This document shows, one piece after another, positions 32,766 through 35,107 of a stretch of 35,107 nucleotides of DNA; position 1 is the first letter of the stretch; each line of letters starts with the position of its first letter. Where the stretch lies: NCBI GenBank assembly GCA_040400005.1, contig JBBARC010000039.1, positions 1 through 35,107 of the forward strand. Direction: 5' to 3'. The notes under the pieces were generated by a model. That model was not told where the DNA came from, did not search any database, and saw only the letters and a program-made list of their open reading frames with translations. The position numbers and the translations under genes are program-made. This DNA is from JBBARC01 sp040400005 (GTDB lineage Bacteria; Pseudomonadota; Alphaproteobacteria; Acetobacterales; Acetobacteraceae).

Positions 32766-33778
32766 AGGCGCGGGCGGGCGGCCAGTGCCGCTTCCGCCTG
32801 GGCAATCAGCTCGCCAATCACCTCGGCAACAGTTTGCTCGCAGCTCACCATGCCCACCGATTGCCCGGCCATGACAGATCCATTTTCCACGTCACCATCT
32901 ATCACCGCACGGCGCAGCGCACCCGCCCAGAAATGCTCAATCTCCAGCTGCCCGGCTTCGCGGGTCACCTCACCGGCCTGAAAGCGCCGCACGGTTTCCG
33001 CCTGAAAGGCCATAAAGTGCTTGGTGCCCTCGTTCACCAAGCCGCGCACCGGGATCACCGGAAACCGCGCATCCAACTGCACCGATGGCATGGCGTCACG
33101 GGCATTGCCGCGCAAAAAGGCTTTTTTGAAATTGGCATGCGCAATGCTTTCAGTGGTCGCCGCAAACCGCGTGCCCAGCTGGGCCCCCGCCGCACCCATT
33201 TCCAAATACGCCAAAATCGCATCGCCACGGCCCAAACCGCCGGCCACAAACACCGGCACATCGCGGACAAACGGCAAAATTTCCTGCGCCAGCACGGTTA
33301 ATGACACCGGCCCAATATGCCCGCCGGCTTCCGACCCCTCAATGACAATGGCATCAGCGCCCGATCGCACCAGCCGTTTGGCCAGCACCAAGGCGGGGGC
33401 AAAGCAAATCAGCTTGGCGCCGCTGTCCTTAACCGCCCGCACCGCCGCCCCCGGCGGCACGCCACCGGCCAGCACAACATGGCCAATACCCGCCGCCAAA
33501 CACACCTGAATAAGCTCATCCAAATGCGGGTGCATGGTGATTAAATTCACCCCAAACGGCCGTGTGGTCAGCGCCTGGGTTGCCGCAATTTCGCCCGCCA
33601 GCATGGCGGGCATCATCGATCCGCCGGCAATCACACCAAAGCCGCCAGCGTTGGAAATAGCCGATACCAAATGCCGTTCCGACACCCAGCTCATCGCACC
33701 GCCCAAAATCGCCACCTCGCAGCCCAAAAACGCGGAACCACGAGCAAATAATGCGCTAAGGGCGGGCGATAATTCCAT
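32756..33778 (-). CDS. nitronate monooxygenase-like FMN protein
   Basis: The 340-residue protein is a TIM-barrel FMN enzyme of the nitronate monooxygenase/2-nitropropane dioxygenase family, which also contains FabK-type enoyl reductases. Seen are the N-terminal GGAMSWVS and SNAGGFGVIAGG segments, the catalytic-type His154 in EAGGHIG, and the phosphate-binding VFVAGGLGRGDAI and GAQLGTRF loops. Which reaction it performs cannot be decided; oxidation of propionate-3-nitronate or similar is the usual assumption. It starts two bases after the lysC stop, so it is probably coupled to aspartate kinase. Confidence 0.88.
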   Translation of the reverse strand: MELSPALSALFARGSAFLGCEVAILGGAMSWVSERHLVSAISNAGGFGVIAGGSMMPAMLAGEIAATQALTTRPFGVNLITMHPHLDELIQVCLAAGIGHVVLAGGVPPGAAVRAVKDSGAKLICFAPALVLAKRLVRSGADAIVIEGSEAGGHIGPVSLTVLAQEILPFVRDVPVFVAGGLGRGDAILAYLEMGAAGAQLGTRFAATTESIAHANFKKAFLRGNARDAMPSVQLDARFPVIPVRGLVNEGTKHFMAFQAETVRRFQAGEVTREAGQLEIEHFWAGALRRAVIDGDVENGSVMAGQSVGMVSCEQTVAEVIGELIAQAEAALAARPRLGA

Positions 33779-33780
33779 AA

Positions 33781-35010
33781 TCAGGCGGCGTCCAATCCAT
33801 AAGCGGTGTGCAGGGCGCGCACCGCGAGTTCGGTATAATCCTGCGCAATCAACACACTCACCTTAATTTCGCTGGTCGAAATCACCTGAATGTTAATGCC
33901 TTTTTCGGCCAGCGTGCGAAACATCGTGGTGGCAACGCCGGCGTGGCTGCGCATACCCACGCCCACCACCGAAATTTTGGTCACGTTCTTATCGGTCAGC
34001 AATTCAACATAACCAATCTGCGCCCGCGCCGCTTCCAGCGCCGCAATCGCCCGCGGCAAATCGGTGCCGGTGATGGTAAACGTCATATCCGTGGTGCCAT
34101 CGGCCGATACGTTCTGCACAATCATATCAACGTTCACGTTGGCATCCGATAACGGGCCAAACACCGCAGCCGCCACACCCGGCCGATCCGGCACCCGGCG
34201 CACGGTCACCTTCGCCTCGTCACGCGCATACGCAATACCGGTGACCATTTCCTTTTCCACGATCTCGTCCTCATCCACTAACAGGGAGCCTGGGATTTCC
34301 TCATTACTATCGGAAAAGCTCGATAACACCTGAACCCGCACGCGTTCCTTCATCGCCAACTCAACACTGCGCGTCTGCAATACCTTGGCCCCAACCGAGG
34401 CCAATTCAAGCATTTCCTCGTAAGCAATCCGATGCAGCTTACGCGCCTTCGGCACCATCCGCGGGTCGGTCGTGTAAACGCCGTCAACGTCTGTGTAGAT
34501 ATCACAACGATCGGCGTGCACGGCCGCGGCAATCGCCACCGCCGAGGTATCCGATCCGCCCCGGCCTAACGTGGTAATGCGCTGATCCGGGCCCAAACCC
34601 TGAAACCCCGCCACAACCGGCACCTGCCCCGCCTGCATGCGCGCAATCAAAGCGGCCCCGTCAATCGCATGTATGCGGGCAGCCCCATGCGCATCGTCGG
34701 TCACCAGCGGGATCTGCCACCCCGCCCAGCTGCGCGCGTCAATGCCCAAACCCTGCAACGCAATCGCCAGCAAACCCGACGTCACCTGCTCGCCCGTCGC
34801 TACTACCGCATCATACTCACGCGCATCATGTAACGGGCTCAACGCCTGGCAATACCCAACCAGCTGATTGGTCACCCCGGCCATGGCAGACACCACGACA
34901 GCCACCTCGTTACCCCGCGCAACCTCACGCGCCACACGCGAGGCCACATTCCGAATACGGTCCAAGTCGGCCACCGACGTGCCGCCAAACTTCATAACAA
35001 TCCGAGCCAT
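33781..35010 (-). CDS. lysC: aspartate kinase
   Basis: Aspartate kinase phosphorylates L-aspartate, the entry to lysine, threonine, methionine and diaminopimelate synthesis. The 409-residue protein has the amino-acid kinase domain (about 1-245) with KFGGTSV (7-13), LGRGGSDTSAV and DVDGVYTTDPR, and a C-terminal regulatory part with two ACT domains (about 265-400; IVQNVS and GVATTMFRTLAEKGI). The ACT domains suggest feedback by lysine and/or threonine. It is a monofunctional type without homoserine dehydrogenase. GAGGG precedes the ATG by about five bases. It opens the lysC-nitronate monooxygenase-ptsP run. Confidence 0.97.
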   Translation of the reverse strand: MARIVMKFGGTSVADLDRIRNVASRVAREVARGNEVAVVVSAMAGVTNQLVGYCQALSPLHDAREYDAVVATGEQVTSGLLAIALQGLGIDARSWAGWQIPLVTDDAHGAARIHAIDGAALIARMQAGQVPVVAGFQGLGPDQRITTLGRGGSDTSAVAIAAAVHADRCDIYTDVDGVYTTDPRMVPKARKLHRIAYEEMLELASVGAKVLQTRSVELAMKERVRVQVLSSFSDSNEEIPGSLLVDEDEIVEKEMVTGIAYARDEAKVTVRRVPDRPGVAAAVFGPLSDANVNVDMIVQNVSADGTTDMTFTITGTDLPRAIAALEAARAQIGYVELLTDKNVTKISVVGVGMRSHAGVATTMFRTLAEKGINIQVISTSEIKVSVLIAQDYTELAVRALHTAYGLDAA

Positions 35011-35054
35011 CGTACCCTCAGTTCACACGCTGGGACGGGAAATTGCGGCTAAGG

Positions 35055-35107
35055 AAGGCCAGGGGCTTTGCCCCTGGACCCCATTAAAGGCTCGCCTTTA
35101 AAATCCA
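35055..35107. repeat. partial interspersed repeat at window edge
   Basis: AGGGGC-TTT-GCCCCT (35061-35075) and TAAAGGC-TC-GCCTTTA (35085-35100) are two perfect hairpins in the same order and spacing as the left arm of the repeat at 25821-26011. The element runs off the window. It lies upstream of lysC and could hold or flank its promoter. Confidence 0.8.

Overview
The window looks like chromosomal housekeeping DNA from an alphaproteobacterium, most likely of the Rhodospirillales/Acetobacteraceae group. Three things support this. Gene order is alphaproteobacterial (tRNA-Leu, tig, clpP, clpX, lon, hup, two tRNAs, a full 14-gene nuo operon, birA, coaX, rnj and a DUF1467 gene, all on the minus strand). 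A bacterial RNase J and an alpha-type complex I (NuoG without N7 ligands) are present. Two families of interspersed hairpin repeats occur that I associate, from memory, with Acetobacteraceae intergenic DNA. The genus cannot be fixed from this sequence.

Layout. 1-526: no firm gene; a possible transposase C-terminal remnant, hairpins, and a 16-bp tandem repeat that copies the stop codon of the neighbouring gene. 527-18391: one tightly packed minus-strand transcription unit, nuoA to nuoN, then birA, coaX, rnj and, after a nested inverted repeat, a DUF1467 membrane protein. Most junctions overlap by 1-4 nt. 18517-18823: tRNA-Asp(GUC) and tRNA-Val(UAC). 18903-25744: protein quality-control block of hup, lon, clpX, clpP, tig and tRNA-Leu(UAG), with clear intrinsic terminators after hup and lon and a good sigma-32-like promoter before lon. 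25745-26100: non-coding, holding a large inverted repeat. 26101-29267: accessory genes (DUF2272 lipoprotein, rhodanese, beta-carbonic anhydrase, GNAT acetyltransferase, secreted CHRD protein). 29271-35010: minus-strand RodZ-like protein, PtsP, nitronate monooxygenase-like protein and aspartate kinase. 35011-35107: a partial interspersed repeat at the window edge.

Functionally the window joins respiratory energy conservation (NADH:quinone oxidoreductase) with cofactor supply (biotin ligation, CoA synthesis), RNA turnover (RNase J), protein folding and ATP-dependent proteolysis, and nitrogen-PTS and aspartate-family amino acid metabolism. I found no phage, CRISPR, toxin-antitoxin or defence locus, and no convincing undescribed multi-gene system. 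The most unusual signals are the repeats: stop-codon-bearing tandem units at 484-541, the nested hairpin element at 803-943, and the large inverted repeat at 25821-26011.
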